6,080 nt of DNA from CAITQP01 sp964533145 (GTDB lineage Bacteria; Patescibacteriota; Minisyncoccia; Phycocordibacterales; UBA9973): assembly GCA_964533145.1 (NCBI GenBank), contig CAZHLG010000024.1:1-6080 (forward strand). Direction: 5' to 3'. The translations under genes and the position numbers were made by a program. Position 1 is the stretch's first letter, and each line of letters opens with the position of its first letter. Below, piece by piece: positions 5,640-6,080 of the stretch. The notes beneath the pieces are model-generated. The model did not search any database. It saw only the letters and a list, made by a program, of their open reading frames with translations, and was not told the DNA's origin.

Positions 5640-6080
5640 CTAGCGGGCGCGGAACACGTCTATGAGCGGCAGTATCTCGTACCGCACGACCGGAGCGGAG
5701 AGCTTGGCTGGCCAGGTAAAGGCGACGCCCGCCGACTGCCGGGGACCGAGCGCCGGAATGACGGTGCGCGAAGCGTTGATCGCGTTGTCGTTCTCGTCAT
5801 ACAGGATCGCCGAGACGAGCGTGTTCTCGAGCGAAAGGCGCGGCGAAGTATTCTCTAGATTGGCGGTGAGGCGGGGCACGGTGCCGGGCTGGTCGGGCGG
5901 GCTTCCGGGCATGAGGAGGCGCGCGGTCTTCTGGTCCGTCGGAACGCGGTACCACGTGACGGGGTTCGATGGGAACTGGGACGGCGGGCGCGCGGCCGTG
6001 GCGGGGCCAGGATCGGTGCCTGTCTCGACGATGGCGTAGCGTCTGAGGGGCGGTGTCGGTGCCGTTCCTCCCTGGCGGGG
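5640..6080 (-). CDS. Unrecognised protein, C-terminal part (surface-type beta domain, FxLYD-like)
   Basis: Only the last 146 residues are visible; the reading frame is open to the window edge, so the start lies outside. The first 35 residues are rich in Pro, Ala and Thr and look like a linker. The segment NPVTWYRVPTDQKTARLL then leads into a predicted beta-rich domain containing LENTSPRLSLENTLVSAILY, DENDNAINASRTVIPALGP, VAFTWPAKL and a closing RYEILPLID. Alternating hydrophobic strands, a YDENDN turn and a TWP motif near the end resemble the C-terminal domain of extracytoplasmic hypothetical proteins I associate with Parcubacteria (FxLYD/CARDB-like fold). That is recognition by pattern, not a proven homology. 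An internal ATG at 5912 exists, but coding-like sequence continues upstream of it. It is the first gene seen in the run and ends 1 nt before rodA. Confidence 0.7.
   Translation of the reverse strand, partial: PRQGGTAPTPPLRRYAIVETGTDPGPATAARPPSQFPSNPVTWYRVPTDQKTARLLMPGSPPDQPGTVPRLTANLENTSPRLSLENTLVSAILYDENDNAINASRTVIPALGPRQSAGVAFTWPAKLSAPVVRYEILPLIDVFRAR

Noticed and set aside
1..6080. CRISPR array, tRNA or rRNA genes, insertion sequences, toxin-antitoxin or defence genes
   Set aside because: No regularly spaced repeats, cloverleaf-like sequence, terminal inverted repeats or transposase motifs were seen; nearly all sequence is accounted for by the listed genes.

Overview
This window looks like chromosomal DNA from a GC-rich bacterium, probably a member of the Candidate Phyla Radiation (Patescibacteria, Parcubacteria-like). 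The clues are compact, tightly packed genes, a divergent FolD, a 50-residue two-helix membrane protein, and a partial secreted or surface protein whose C-terminal end resembles hypothetical proteins I associate with Parcubacteria. This placement is an inference from protein style, not from a marker gene. The standard genetic code fits: TGA ends both rodA and the small membrane-protein gene, which argues against the UGA-recoded Gracilibacteria and Absconditabacteria.

Layout: positions 1-392 (minus) hold the N-terminal two thirds of a LemA-family protein, cut by the window edge. Positions 393-480 are an AT-rich divergent promoter region. Positions 481-633 (plus) encode a 50-residue DUF5670 (lmo0937-like) membrane protein, the only plus-strand gene. 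A strong two-way hairpin terminator at 654-681 separates it from the convergent block. From 698 to 6080 every gene is on the minus strand and apparently forms one run. In transcription order it is: the end of an unrecognised surface-type protein (5640-6080), rodA (4475-5638), folD (3617-4450), a PAP2 phosphatase (3044-3604), secD (1607-3016) and secF (698-1603). The gaps are 1, 24, 12, 27 and 3 nt.

The minus-strand block is mainly cell-envelope machinery. RodA polymerises lipid II into peptidoglycan. The PAP2 phosphatase could recycle the undecaprenyl pyrophosphate that RodA releases. SecD and SecF form the proton-driven accessory complex of Sec protein export. FolD makes one-carbon folate intermediates and appears to be a passenger, possibly with its own promoter inside the end of rodA.

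The most unusual feature is at gene starts. None of the seven starts visible in the window has a clear Shine-Dalgarno sequence. lemA and folD have extended -10 boxes ending only 6 and 9 nt before the ATG, which predicts leaderless or nearly leaderless mRNAs. FolD also departs from the family in its dinucleotide-binding and substrate-loop motifs. I see no mobile element, CRISPR array, tRNA, rRNA or defence system, and no clear sign of a wholly new system.
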